A stretch of 26,712 nucleotides of DNA from a virus. The stretch's first letter is position 1. Each line of letters opens with the position of its first letter. The stretch covers positions 1 through 26,712 of the IMG/VR virus record IMGVR_UViG_3300014911_000632, one strand, 5' to 3'. The notes under the pieces were generated by a model, which saw nothing but the letters and a program-made list of their open reading frames with translations, had not been told where the DNA came from and made no database searches. This document shows positions 14,117 through 22,513 of the stretch, one piece after another. The position numbers and the translations under genes are program-made.

Positions 14117-14584
14117 ATGGCAATATTTTTTGGAACTCAAGGAAGCATTACGATTGACGGTGTTCAATCACAAAACATAACCGAGTGGAGTTTATCAACA
14201 AGCGCTGACGTTGAGCAGATCAAGACAATTGGCAATTTCACAATATTTGATGAAAAACCTCTTGATTTGCTTGAGGGAAGTTTGAGCATCATAACAGATG
14301 ATGCTAGCTTCATCGCTAAACTATTCGGGAACGTTGCAACGCAACCTGACACTCCTAATGTTGGAGACACCACAACCACAGTCACCCTTGGAACTACAAG
14401 GATCAAGTTTGACGCAGAGTTCAGATACACTGATGCGAGTGGCAACGAAGTTAAGATAACCTGCATTGATTGCATAGCAACAGATCACGAGTTTAGCAAC
14501 GAGGCAGAAGGCATCTTTGAAGAAAGTTTCAGTTTCAACGTGAAGCCTGAAAACGTGACTATAACTCATGTGAAAAAAGCATAA
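14117..14584 (+). CDS. Major tail tube protein
   Basis: The 155-residue beta-rich protein follows aaaggagg at 14099-14106. It has the strand pattern of tail tube proteins: SITIDGVQSQNITEWSLSTS, FTIFDEKPLDLLEGSLSIIT, then a Thr-rich loop (TTTTVTLGTTRIKFDAEFRY), and an end EESFSFNVKPENVTITHV. It lies after the terminator and before the chaperone and tape measure genes, and no sheath gene is next to it, so the tail is non-contractile. Many copies stack to form the tube around the tape measure. Confidence 0.8.
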   Translation: MAIFFGTQGSITIDGVQSQNITEWSLSTSADVEQIKTIGNFTIFDEKPLDLLEGSLSIITDDASFIAKLFGNVATQPDTPNVGDTTTTVTLGTTRIKFDAEFRYTDASGNEVKITCIDCIATDHEFSNEAEGIFEESFSFNVKPENVTITHVKKA

Positions 14585-14608
14585 GGTAACATCATAAGAT
14601 CAAGTTCA

Positions 14609-14944
14609 ATGGAATCAGAACAAACAAAAAAGGAGAATGAAAGCGAGGAAAAGAGTCCGCAGGAAAGGTTTGAACAGCATGAGTTCCGCAACATAACCAT
14701 ATATCACATGCACAAGGAATTGGTTAAGGAATTCAAGGAATGGTGCAAGATTCATGCTGGCAACAAGTTTCCTGCAGGGATTCAACTCTTGCTTTCAAGA
14801 GCCAAGGCATTTGACCTGCTAACAACAATGGAAAGCAGGATAAAAGCTTTGGAACAACAAGTCGCCCTGCTATCTCAAGGGCGCAAGAGTGTCGAGGAAC
14901 ACTCAGAACAAAAAACAGAGGTAAAGACTATTGGAGGGAATTAA
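14609..14944 (+). CDS. Ribbon-helix-helix-like protein with coiled coil
   Basis: The 111-residue protein has an acidic, disordered start (residues 1-24), then a ribbon-helix-helix-like core: strand FRNITIYHM (27-35), helix KELVKEFKEWCKI (36-48), a turn, and helix FPAGIQLLLSRAKAFD (54-69). A coiled coil follows (MESRIKALEQQVALLSQ, 74-90). RHH folds dimerise and usually bind DNA. It is placed between tube and tail chaperone, where no regulator is expected. It could be a regulator, or a structural protein whose fold only looks similar. No Shine-Dalgarno is seen; a weak copy of the promoter-like element lies upstream (14577-14608). Confidence 0.5.
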   Translation: MESEQTKKENESEEKSPQERFEQHEFRNITIYHMHKELVKEFKEWCKIHAGNKFPAGIQLLLSRAKAFDLLTTMESRIKALEQQVALLSQGRKSVEEHSEQKTEVKTIGGN

Positions 14945-14945
14945 T

Positions 14946-15275
14946 ATGACAAACAGATACACGCTTCAAGAATTATTGGCAAAATCAGGCGAAAAGAAAA
15001 GGATAGAAGTTCCTTACGAGGACGGCATAGTGGAGATGGAAATAACGCCAGTGACATTTGGACCTGTCAGCAGGATTCAGAATGATAAAACTGATGATAC
15101 TACAATGACAAGAGAGATGATCAAGACAGCAACTGGCCTGACGGATGAGCAAATTGACAAGCTGCCACTAGGTTTTGTCCCAGCGCTTGGAGAAGCAATA
15201 TCAAAAGCCTCAGGGCTTGACAAAGTGACTCAAAAACGTGCGGAGCGTTTTCCAAGTCCTCAGAAGGAAAACTGA
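14946..15275 (+). CDS. Tail assembly chaperone, short form (gpG-like)
   Basis: The 109-residue protein starts at ATG 14946 after ggaggga at 14933-14939; a TTG at 14931 lies before the ribosome-binding site. Its pattern is that of gpG-like chaperones: YTLQELLAKSGEKKRIEVPY, a strand pair VEMEITPVTFGPVSRI, then MTREMIKTATGLTDEQIDKL and a helix VPALGEAISKASGL. These small proteins bind the tape measure and bring tube subunits. It lies directly before the tape measure gene. The stop TGA at 15273-15275 can probably be bypassed by a -1 shift to give a longer form. Confidence 0.7.
   Translation: MTNRYTLQELLAKSGEKKRIEVPYEDGIVEMEITPVTFGPVSRIQNDKTDDTTMTREMIKTATGLTDEQIDKLPLGFVPALGEAISKASGLDKVTQKRAERFPSPQKEN
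15266..15272 (+). promoter_or_regulatory. Candidate -1 frameshift slippery site
   Basis: The heptamer GGAAAAC is read in zero frame as GAA AAC just before the stop TGA. Slipping back one base gives GGA AAA, tolerable pairings for both tRNAs, and opens the gpT-like frame. A second candidate is TCAAAAA at 15230-15236. Neither is a perfect X XXY YYZ site. Confidence 0.35.
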
Positions 15276-15421
15276 TCTACATCCTTCTGAGGCATTACGG
15301 GATGAGCTGGGATGAAATAAGGAACTTGACAATGCCGCAAGTATATTTCATGCTAGCAGCCTATAATGAGGACATAAAACAAAGGAACAAGCAAATGAAA
15401 AAAGCAAGGAGAAAGAGATGA
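15266..15421 (+). CDS. Tail assembly chaperone extension (gpT-like), reached by -1 frameshift
   Basis: In the -1 frame relative to the upstream chaperone, an open stretch runs from 15221 to the stop at 15419-15421. From 15266 it reads GKLIYILLRHYGMSWDEIRN, then LTMPQVYFMLAAYNEDIKQR and a basic end. This is the usual look of a gpT-type extension (aromatic strand, YG-MSWDEI, then LT..Q...ML.AYNE). It has no good start of its own at the beginning of the conserved part; ATG 15302 would cut off LIYILLRHYG. A -1 shift near 15266-15272 (GGAAAAC, next to the zero-frame stop) would give a fusion of about 158 residues. The tape measure gene follows, as in the conserved G/GT arrangement of tailed phages. 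Confidence 0.6.
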   Translation, partial: GKLIYILLRHYGMSWDEIRNLTMPQVYFMLAAYNEDIKQRNKQMKKARRKR

Positions 15422-15462
15422 TATTCCTGCGAGGTCGGGTGAACTAAAATGAGTCGTGAAAC

Positions 15463-18400
15463 ATGGTTGAATCAGTACGCATCAAGTTCAAGGGAGAAGA
15501 CAGCGTCTCACCAGCACTGTCAAGAATCAACGCAGGAATTAGTAGATTAAGCTCTAAAATAGGCAGTGTTGGAAAAACTTTCTCCAGCTTCAACAAAAAA
15601 CTCCTTCTCGGTTTCACGGCAATAGGAACCGCACTAACAGCGCTGGGAATAAAAGCCATAAAGAGTTTCGGAGAGTTTGACAGGCAAATAAAGAGAGTTC
15701 AAGTCCTGGCTGGAGGGACGGAAAAAGACTTCAAAAGGCTTGCTGATACCGCATTCAAATTAGGATCAAGCACGGCTTTTTCAGCTCAAGAAGTTGCTGA
15801 GGCGTTTGAAGAATTTGCCAAGGCAGGATTTTCTGTCAATCAGATTCTTGACGCTTCAGAAGCAACTCTCGGTTTGGCAACTGCTGGGAATCTCAGCCTT
15901 GCTGAAGCAGTCAATATCGCGGTGGCTGCTTTGAATGCTTTTGGAAGAGAAGCAGAAGATATGAACAGCGTTGCCACAATACTTACAACAGCATTCACAA
16001 ATTCCGCTCAAACACTGCAAGACTTGGGACAAGCGTTGAAGTTCGTCGCTCCTTTGGCTTCAAGCCTTGGCATAAGCCTTGAAGAAGTAAGTGCGGCTCT
16101 TGGAGCTCTTGCTCAGGTCGGAATAAGAAGCAGCATAGCTGGAACAAGCTTGAACCAGGCATTGTTGCAATTGTTAAGGCCAACTGCTGAGTCATCAGAG
16201 ATTATGGAGGATCTCGGAGTTTCTTTTTTCACTTTGAATGAAGCAGGCCAAGCTGCAAGGGCAACCATTCAAGCAACAAAGGATGAGTTCAACGCTTTGA
16301 AAGAGAGAGTAAGAGAAAGCGATATCGAGGTTGCTGAGTTAGGGTCTAAACTGGCAGAAGCGAAAAGGCAGCTGAAAGCCTTTGGCGGTGAGACAGGAAG
16401 TTCAGAGAGCTTGTCAAAGAGTCTGAAAGTGCTGCAGGCTCAGTTTGACGAGGCAAGACTGAGAAACAAGGAACTTCGTGATTCATTAGAAGCTCAAGAG
16501 AAAACATTTGAAAGTCTCAGGAGACAAGTAAGGGAAGGCTCTCTTGAGTTCGTGGGATTAAGAGACGCTGCCAGGCAATTGAATGAGGCATTCAAGAAAA
16601 TGGATGCTTCAACGATACAGAAGGCAACAGCGCTTGTTCAAATTTTCAAGGTCAGGGGAGCAAGATCCTTTCTTACTCTTACAAAAGAACTTGAAGAGTT
16701 TGACAGGCTTTTCAATATCATCGCTGCAACTGAGTTAAGGACAGAACTTCTTGACGAGGGCAGCCTTAAGGCAGCTCTTTCCGCCCAGGACAGTTTCGCA
16801 AGGCAGTTCGGCATAACCTTTGAGAAGCTTGTCGCCAATGCTACCAAAGTGCCTGAAGGTGTTGACAAGGCACTGAGGGATGCAAAACTTGATGAGAGGG
16901 CAAGGGACATATTCAGAAACCTGAGGAACGAGATCAAGGCTCTGGGCTTGGAAAGCGAAGCAATAGAAGCGGTTCTTTCTGACTTCTTGCCTTTGGATGC
17001 TGTCAAGGATTTCAGAAAGATCATTCAACTTACAGATGAGGACTTTGAGAAGTTCCTTGAGAACATTAATGCTGCTAATCAGGATGCTCAAACATTGAAC
17101 AAAACGCTTCTTCAGAATCTTGGAAGTGCTTTGGAAGAGTTGCAGGACACAATAACGACCACTTTCATCAGGATCGGCGGAGCGATAGCCGAAAGACTTG
17201 ACCTTAGCGATGTAGTGAGAAACATCCAGCAATCCATAGAAGATTTCTCAACAGGAGGCGGAGTTGAAAGACTTGCTGACAGATTAGTCTCTGTTTTCAG
17301 GACAATAAGCTCTTTCTTCAAAGGCATTGGAAAAGGGTTCAAGCAAGTTTTCACACCAGACATTGTAGCGAACCTTAAGAACGCATTTGTCAAGAACTTT
17401 GGAACTATTCAGAAAGAGGCATCTAACTTTGGCACCATCCTGGGAAGGATATTCGGAAGCATAGTCAAAGGAGGAGCAGAACTCATCACAAGAATTCTTA
17501 ATGCTAACCTCATAGAAAACGCTAGCACAGCCTTCAAGAAACTTGGAAACGTGCTTGAGAAGATAGGGCCTGTTATTGGGGCTGTTGCTGCTGGATTTGT
17601 GATATTGTCTCCTGTTCTTGGACCTCTCTTTTTCATTCTCAGCAAAGTAGTCGGAGTTTTTGGCTTGTTAATAAGAGGGCTTAGTGGAGCCGGGAAGGCA
17701 ATTGCTTCCTTGTTTGGAGGAGTTGGAAAACTTTCATCTTTGTTTGGAGGGGTTGCTGGGAAAGCTGCGAGCGTTGGTTCTGCTGCCGTGAGTGCCACTA
17801 CTGGCACGACAGGGTTCTTGGCTAAATTAAGCGCTTTGGGTTCTACCATTAGCAGCATATTCTCTGCGATAGGAAGCGCATTAGGAGTTACTGCCGGAAC
17901 AGCAGCTGCCATTGTTGTTGCAATAGTTGGCACAATAATAGGGTTCATCAATCAAGTAAGGCAGAATTTTCTCGGGCTCGGAGATGACTTCAAAGTTATT
18001 TTTGGGGCAATAATCAATGTTTTCAAGGCCATTGGCAGTGCGATCATTGAGAATTTTGTTGATGTTGGCAAACTCTTGAAACCAATATGGGATGGCATAA
18101 AAGAAACTTTCAATGGGTTAGGCAAGATTCTGGCAAGCCTGGTGGCAATAGTCATCAAGCCCTTTGCTAACGGATTAAGGGAAGCAGGTCAGCAAGGCAT
18201 TAACAGCTTTGAGATTATAAAAGCACTTGTTTCAATATTGTTCGCCCCATTGAAATTAGTTCTCACTCTTGTCGGAAGCGTACTCAAGGCAATAGGAGCG
18301 ATAGTCAATTTCATAGGCGACTTAATAGGGGGCATTGTCGAGTTCGGATTCGCAGTGGCAGATGCTTTCAAGAGATTCAGGGAAGAAGGATTCTCAGCCT

Positions 18401-19575
18401 TTAATGAAGTAGGCGACTTGGCAAAGAAAATAGGGCTGTCAATTCTCAAATCATTCATAGGAGCTATTGATTCAATGATTAACATCTTCATTGATCTTAT
18501 CAATGAATTGATCAATGTTGCTCGAAAGATTCCTCTCTTGAACAAGCTAATTGGTGACAATTTCAAGATAGACAAGAATGTCCTAAGCAACTTGCTCGGA
18601 TTCACTAAGGAAGCTGAAAAAGCAGTTCTTCCAACCGTTGAACAAGGAAAGTCTGCTGGTTTTTCGTTTGCTTCATCAGCAAGAACAACCTTGACAGCAG
18701 AGAGCGGAGCAGTAACAGAAGCTGCAATTCAACCATTCAAACAGGCAAGCGCAGACGTTACTGAACTTGGTTTTCAGACTGTGTCAAATTTCACTTTGCC
18801 TTTCAAGGACCCAGTGAACGTTAATGCTGCCAGAGCAGATGTCATGAGCATATTTCCTGATCAGGCTCAAGCATCTCAAATGGGAAGAGATTTTGGAAGA
18901 GCGTTCTTCACAGGTCTTGCTGAAGGAGTTCAATCTTTGGCAGAAATTTTTCAGGAAAACATAAAGCCCGTCTTTATCACTATGAATGACGCATTGAAAG
19001 ATTTCATTGCATTGTTCCTGAGAAACTTGTTCACATTAAAACTTGTTCCTGTATTCTTGCAGAACCTTGCTGCCAGAATGTTTGACATATTTGTTGGAGG
19101 ATGGCACGCAATGTTCACTGCAGTGATTGACATTACTGAGAATTCCATTAACACAATGCTTTCCAATCTTCAGAAATTTTTCAATCAGCTTGTCTCTGTT
19201 GTGAACAGGCTGATTGCAGAATACAACAGAGCTGCTGCCGTTCTCTCAAGAGATATCACAAGAACAAGGATAAGGAGAGTCAGGAGAAGAACGAAGTCTG
19301 GGAAGATAAGGACCAGGATCATAAGAACCAGAGAAGTGCTGTTCAAAGGAGTGAACATTCCGAGACTGAGAGCATTTTCTCCAGTGAACCTGACTCCTCT
19401 CCAATTGGAGAGGCCAGAACTTCCAACGCCACCGCAAGGAGTTTCTGTCAATGCAGGCGGTTTCACTGTCAACATAGAGAACTTCAACGCATCTTCTGAG
19501 GCTGATAAGCAGAAACTGTTTGCTGAGATTGACGCATTCATAGCAAGAAAACTTGGGGAATTGGTGAGACTATGA
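15463..19575 (+). CDS. Tail tape measure protein
   Basis: The 1370-residue protein sets tail length; at roughly 0.15 nm per residue (general rule) it suggests a tail near 200 nm. The N-terminus has the typical basic start (VRIKFKGEDSVSPALSRI) and a TP901-type core at about 75-245: AGGTEKDFKRLADTAFKLG, STAFSAQEVAEAFEEFAKAG, then SLNQALLQLLRPT. A coiled coil at 270-370 is followed by the rest of the core (IFKVRGARSFLTLTKELEEF). Hydrophobic, probably membrane-active stretches lie at about 700-745, 812-830 and 922-970. A very basic patch RRVRRRTKSGKIRTR lies near 1270. No peptidase or lysozyme domain is seen. ATG 15463 is the only start; an upstream stop (15457) closes the frame and the ribosome-binding site is poor. 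Confidence 0.92.
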   Translation: MVESVRIKFKGEDSVSPALSRINAGISRLSSKIGSVGKTFSSFNKKLLLGFTAIGTALTALGIKAIKSFGEFDRQIKRVQVLAGGTEKDFKRLADTAFKLGSSTAFSAQEVAEAFEEFAKAGFSVNQILDASEATLGLATAGNLSLAEAVNIAVAALNAFGREAEDMNSVATILTTAFTNSAQTLQDLGQALKFVAPLASSLGISLEEVSAALGALAQVGIRSSIAGTSLNQALLQLLRPTAESSEIMEDLGVSFFTLNEAGQAARATIQATKDEFNALKERVRESDIEVAELGSKLAEAKRQLKAFGGETGSSESLSKSLKVLQAQFDEARLRNKELRDSLEAQEKTFESLRRQVREGSLEFVGLRDAARQLNEAFKKMDASTIQKATALVQIFKVRGARSFLTLTKELEEFDRLFNIIAATELRTELLDEGSLKAALSAQDSFARQFGITFEKLVANATKVPEGVDKALRDAKLDERARDIFRNLRNEIKALGLESEAIEAVLSDFLPLDAVKDFRKIIQLTDEDFEKFLENINAANQDAQTLNKTLLQNLGSALEELQDTITTTFIRIGGAIAERLDLSDVVRNIQQSIEDFSTGGGVERLADRLVSVFRTISSFFKGIGKGFKQVFTPDIVANLKNAFVKNFGTIQKEASNFGTILGRIFGSIVKGGAELITRILNANLIENASTAFKKLGNVLEKIGPVIGAVAAGFVILSPVLGPLFFILSKVVGVFGLLIRGLSGAGKAIASLFGGVGKLSSLFGGVAGKAASVGSAAVSATTGTTGFLAKLSALGSTISSIFSAIGSALGVTAGTAAAIVVAIVGTIIGFINQVRQNFLGLGDDFKVIFGAIINVFKAIGSAIIENFVDVGKLLKPIWDGIKETFNGLGKILASLVAIVIKPFANGLREAGQQGINSFEIIKALVSILFAPLKLVLTLVGSVLKAIGAIVNFIGDLIGGIVEFGFAVADAFKRFREEGFSAFNEVGDLAKKIGLSILKSFIGAIDSMINIFIDLINELINVARKIPLLNKLIGDNFKIDKNVLSNLLGFTKEAEKAVLPTVEQGKSAGFSFASSARTTLTAESGAVTEAAIQPFKQASADVTELGFQTVSNFTLPFKDPVNVNAARADVMSIFPDQAQASQMGRDFGRAFFTGLAEGVQSLAEIFQENIKPVFITMNDALKDFIALFLRNLFTLKLVPVFLQNLAARMFDIFVGGWHAMFTAVIDITENSINTMLSNLQKFFNQLVSVVNRLIAEYNRAAAVLSRDITRTRIRRVRRRTKSGKIRTRIIRTREVLFKGVNIPRLRAFSPVNLTPLQLERPELPTPPQGVSVNAGGFTVNIENFNASSEADKQKLFAEIDAFIARKLGELVRL

Positions 19576-19955
19576 AATTAATGGATGAAAATCAAACGCA
19601 GGACCTTTTCGTTTTCAACAATACTGACAAGGCTATAACAAGCCTTGAAACAAAGGATAAGATCATATGGATAGAACATGAAATTCCAAACAGGACAGGC
19701 AACATAAGGCACTTTATGGGAACGGGAGATGGAGACATCGTATTGACTGGCAAGCTTCTTGGGACGCATCAGGACAAGGTAAACAACAAGGAAACGCTAA
19801 GAAATCTTGCTCTTGCTGGGACTATCTTGTATCTTGATTCAGAAGGGTATGCTGACAACCTCAATGGCAAGTATGTGATAACTGAAATCGAGATTCCTGA
19901 AAGGGGAGGGGAGCCTTGGGATTTCACAATTGTGCTGACGCAATTCAATAATTGA
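19572..19955 (+). CDS. Distal tail / baseplate adaptor protein
   Basis: The 127-residue beta-rich protein overlaps the tape measure stop (ATGA). The pattern includes HFMGTGDGDIVLTGKLLGTH, KETLRNLALAGTILYLDSEG, then GKYVITEIEIPERGGEPWDF and a last strand TIVLTQF. A strand-rich unit with GxGD-xI-LxG, then a helix leading to G-x-x-LYL, then Y-I-x-x-I, is shared by P2 gpU-like and XkdN/XkdP-type baseplate proteins that lie between tape measure and hub. Its role would be to link the tube end to the hub. The next gene encodes the hub, only two bases further on. Confidence 0.6.
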   Translation: MKLMDENQTQDLFVFNNTDKAITSLETKDKIIWIEHEIPNRTGNIRHFMGTGDGDIVLTGKLLGTHQDKVNNKETLRNLALAGTILYLDSEGYADNLNGKYVITEIEIPERGGEPWDFTIVLTQFNN

Positions 19956-19957
19956 AA

Positions 19958-22513
19958 ATGGTAGAACCTCACAAACCCGTTTTCAAAGTCTATGTTGACA
20001 ATGGGAACGGATGGCAAGACGTAAGCGACAATGTTGTTAAATGGGACTCTTCAGTAGCTGTAACTACGAAGACCAATACTGCATCACTAACTTTTGATTA
20101 TGGAGTTCTTCAGCAAGTTCAGCAGCTTGATTCCTCTGCAAAAATCAAGATTGAGGCGGGTTATGACAGCAACAACCTCAAGCTTATCTTTGATGGCTTA
20201 ATAAGAAACATAAGGAAGAGCAACACGAAAGAGGATTTTGATGTTGACGCTGATGATTATTCTGTTTTTATGCTTGATAGGTTCATAACCGATGCTTTTG
20301 AGAATATCAAGGCTGTGGATATCATTAAGGACATTCTTTCTGAGAAAATTCCAGAGTATGTTTGGGATGCTGATTCCTTTGATGATCACGAATTCATTGT
20401 TGAGAAGATAGCTTTTGAAGACAAGCCAATAATCGAGATCATAGAGTACCTCGCAGAACTCATTGGCTTTGATTTTTGGGTGGAAAGCGATGGCAATGGA
20501 ACTATCAAGTTCTTCTGCAAAGTTAGGAAGAGCATAGAATCTGATTTTGTTCTTGAAAGAGGAAAAAATCTCAAAAGCCTTATATTCATAGAGGACAAGA
20601 GCCAAATGTTTAATAGGGTTATTGTTGAAGGTGACAAAAGAGAGTTTTCCACGAAAGAAGACTTCACAGGGGATGGGACAACAAAAGATTTTGTCCTAAG
20701 GTTCAGACCTCATAATGTTCGGGTGATTGTTAATGGAACGATTCTTCAGGGAGGAGTCGAAGGCATATCGCAGAACCCTGATTTCTTTGTTGATTTTTTC
20801 AACAAGAAAGTTACTTTTGTGAATGCTCCTCAAGCAGGATCGAGCATTGAAATAGAATACGCTTATGACATTCCCATTAAGGTAGAAGTTACTGACTTTG
20901 CTTCAATCTCTAAATATGGTGAAAGGGTTCAACTGATAAAAAACAAGAACATTAAGGAAAAAGCAGAAGCAAAGAGATTTGCCAGGGAGTACATCAAAAG
21001 GTACGGTAAGCCCTTGTTCATAGCAGAAGCTGAAGCGCCAGCAAGTATAGATTTCAGTGTGGGAGATGTCATTACAGTAAAGGACTTGGCAAAAGGAATA
21101 AATAATTCAATGCAAGTGTTGGAATGCACTTATTCTTATTCAAAGACGGAAGGATTCAATTCATCCCTGAAACTTGCTCAAACAGAACAAACAGGATCAA
21201 ACGTTCTCAAGGATATAATATTGAGACTTAAGCAACTTGAAGAACTTCTTAAGGGAGATGTTGAGGTAGTAACAAAACTCACAACTTTTGAGGAAACAAT
21301 AACTATCAGAATAAAGAGAATCACGGCAAAGAAAAGGCAGCTTCTTGAAGGGTTCAGTTGGAGCAGGGACGGAGTTTGGAGCGGGAATGATTGGGGAGTC
21401 GACAATTTCGTGAGTTATGAAACATTCTTTGAGTATGGAGATAAGGATGTCCTGCAAAAAGATTTCAATGTCATCCGGGAAGAAGAACTAAGGGTTGAGG
21501 TTCTGTTCAGTCCAGAACTTGATAAGATTCTTGTATGGTCTCTTGGAGATTGGACTAAGGATTCTTGGTCAGGAGAAACTGAATTCATTGTTCCAACACC
21601 GACTTTCCTTAAGGAGATAATTGACGAACTCAAGAGCGATCTTGAAAGGACGGCTTTCAATCTTTCAGTGCACCCAGATTACAGTTCAGCAACCATTTGG
21701 AGCTTGAATGGAGGCAGTCCGCCTTATTGGTCAAAAATAGGATTCACAAGAACATTGTCTCCAGCAGGGCCAACCCAGCAGACGCATGATAAGGCAGTGA
21801 CAGATCTGGCTTCATCTGATGAAAGACTTGGATTCGAGTTAAGAATTGAACCTGCACTTGATGATAAGACTCCTGTCTGGAGCATGAATTATGTATGGAG
21901 TGAGACTGGAACTGAAGCAGCAATAAGTGTTCCTGAATTCAAGAAATATGCTTCTGAATTGCTCAATGCCAGTGAAAGATTAACGCTTGCTCAGGAATTC
22001 CTGTCATTCCTTGATGATGAACTTGCTTGGAGCAGATCAAGATGGAGCAAGAGTCCAGCAATTGAGTTCGTGGAAACAGAAAATGTTATTTTGAAAGAAA
22101 TAGATGATAATATCATAAGCGGGGAGAAAATCTCCTTCAAGCTTAACGAACCAGAAGACGGGTTCTTCTGGAGCATGAGGGCCTGGAGCACGGATGACTG
22201 GGGGAACATCCCTCAAAATCTTGCTCAGCAGGACATACAGAATAGAATCGTAAGCGATGATTTGGTTTCTGAAGACAGCATAAAGATGGAGCTGTCGCTT
22301 GATTCATCCTTCCACGGATGGAGTCTCAAGATTTGGAGCAAAGACGGATGGATTAAGTTTGAGCAACCAGCACCTCAGCAAAGCACTCACTTGAAGACTG
22401 AGGAAGAATTGCTGGCAATAACAGAGAGGAAAGGGTTTGAGAGCATATTGAGTCTCAACCCGCAAACAGAGTTAATCAATACAAAATCAAAATGGAGTGA
22501 GGCAGCATGGTAG
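19958..22513 (+). CDS. Tail hub protein with C-terminal Trp-Ser repeat array
   Basis: The 851-residue protein starts at ATG 19958; TTG 19952 is also in frame. Residues 1-420 look like a siphovirus hub/Tal domain related to gp27 or ReqiPepy6 gp37-like proteins: VFKVYVDNGNGWQDVSDNVV, KLIFDGLIRNIRKS, DVDADDYSVFMLDRFITDAF, IEYLAELIGFDFWVES, and FSVGDVITVKDLAKGIN. A fibronectin/beta insert with DFTGDGTTKDFVLRFRP lies near 235-300. A coiled segment (DIILRLKQLEELLKGDVEV) leads to the C-terminal half, which has eight Trp-Ser units at W468, W527, W581, W641, W691, W738, W788 and W846. Most are followed 6-12 residues later by another W. The array has no known match and may extend the tip or bind glycans. 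The gene overlaps the next one. Confidence 0.8.
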   Translation: MVEPHKPVFKVYVDNGNGWQDVSDNVVKWDSSVAVTTKTNTASLTFDYGVLQQVQQLDSSAKIKIEAGYDSNNLKLIFDGLIRNIRKSNTKEDFDVDADDYSVFMLDRFITDAFENIKAVDIIKDILSEKIPEYVWDADSFDDHEFIVEKIAFEDKPIIEIIEYLAELIGFDFWVESDGNGTIKFFCKVRKSIESDFVLERGKNLKSLIFIEDKSQMFNRVIVEGDKREFSTKEDFTGDGTTKDFVLRFRPHNVRVIVNGTILQGGVEGISQNPDFFVDFFNKKVTFVNAPQAGSSIEIEYAYDIPIKVEVTDFASISKYGERVQLIKNKNIKEKAEAKRFAREYIKRYGKPLFIAEAEAPASIDFSVGDVITVKDLAKGINNSMQVLECTYSYSKTEGFNSSLKLAQTEQTGSNVLKDIILRLKQLEELLKGDVEVVTKLTTFEETITIRIKRITAKKRQLLEGFSWSRDGVWSGNDWGVDNFVSYETFFEYGDKDVLQKDFNVIREEELRVEVLFSPELDKILVWSLGDWTKDSWSGETEFIVPTPTFLKEIIDELKSDLERTAFNLSVHPDYSSATIWSLNGGSPPYWSKIGFTRTLSPAGPTQQTHDKAVTDLASSDERLGFELRIEPALDDKTPVWSMNYVWSETGTEAAISVPEFKKYASELLNASERLTLAQEFLSFLDDELAWSRSRWSKSPAIEFVETENVILKEIDDNIISGEKISFKLNEPEDGFFWSMRAWSTDDWGNIPQNLAQQDIQNRIVSDDLVSEDSIKMELSLDSSFHGWSLKIWSKDGWIKFEQPAPQQSTHLKTEEELLAITERKGFESILSLNPQTELINTKSKWSEAAW
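21359..22512 (+). repeat. Array of eight degenerate Trp-Ser repeats (coding)
   Basis: Within the hub gene, codons for Trp-Ser recur with steps of 59, 54, 60, 50, 47, 50 and 58 residues (TGG at 21359, 21536, 21698, 21878, 22028, 22169, 22319 and 22493). Typical units are WSRDGVWSGNDWG, WSLGDWTKDSWSG, WSMRAWSTDDWGN and WSLKIWSKDGWIK. Between them lie acidic helices and strands. The DNA itself is not a near-identical repeat, so the array is old or diversified. Confidence 0.75.

Noticed and set aside
15449-15550. Short ORF from ATG 15449, with better Shine-Dalgarno spacing than the tape measure start
   Set aside because: It is about 33 codons long, lies in another frame over the tape measure start, and its product has no plausible fold. 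The tape measure frame is well supported.
17409-18605. Long open frames on the - strand opposite the tape measure gene (up to 180 codons)
   Set aside because: They arise from the codon bias of the + strand gene. Their products are low-complexity (Pro, Ala, Thr, Ile rich), no ribosome-binding sites precede them, and the + strand frame is clearly a tape measure protein.
19926-19957. AATTG-rich inverted-repeat-like bases before the hub gene
   Set aside because: They lie in coding sequence and the arms are very short, so they are compatible with chance in AT-rich DNA.
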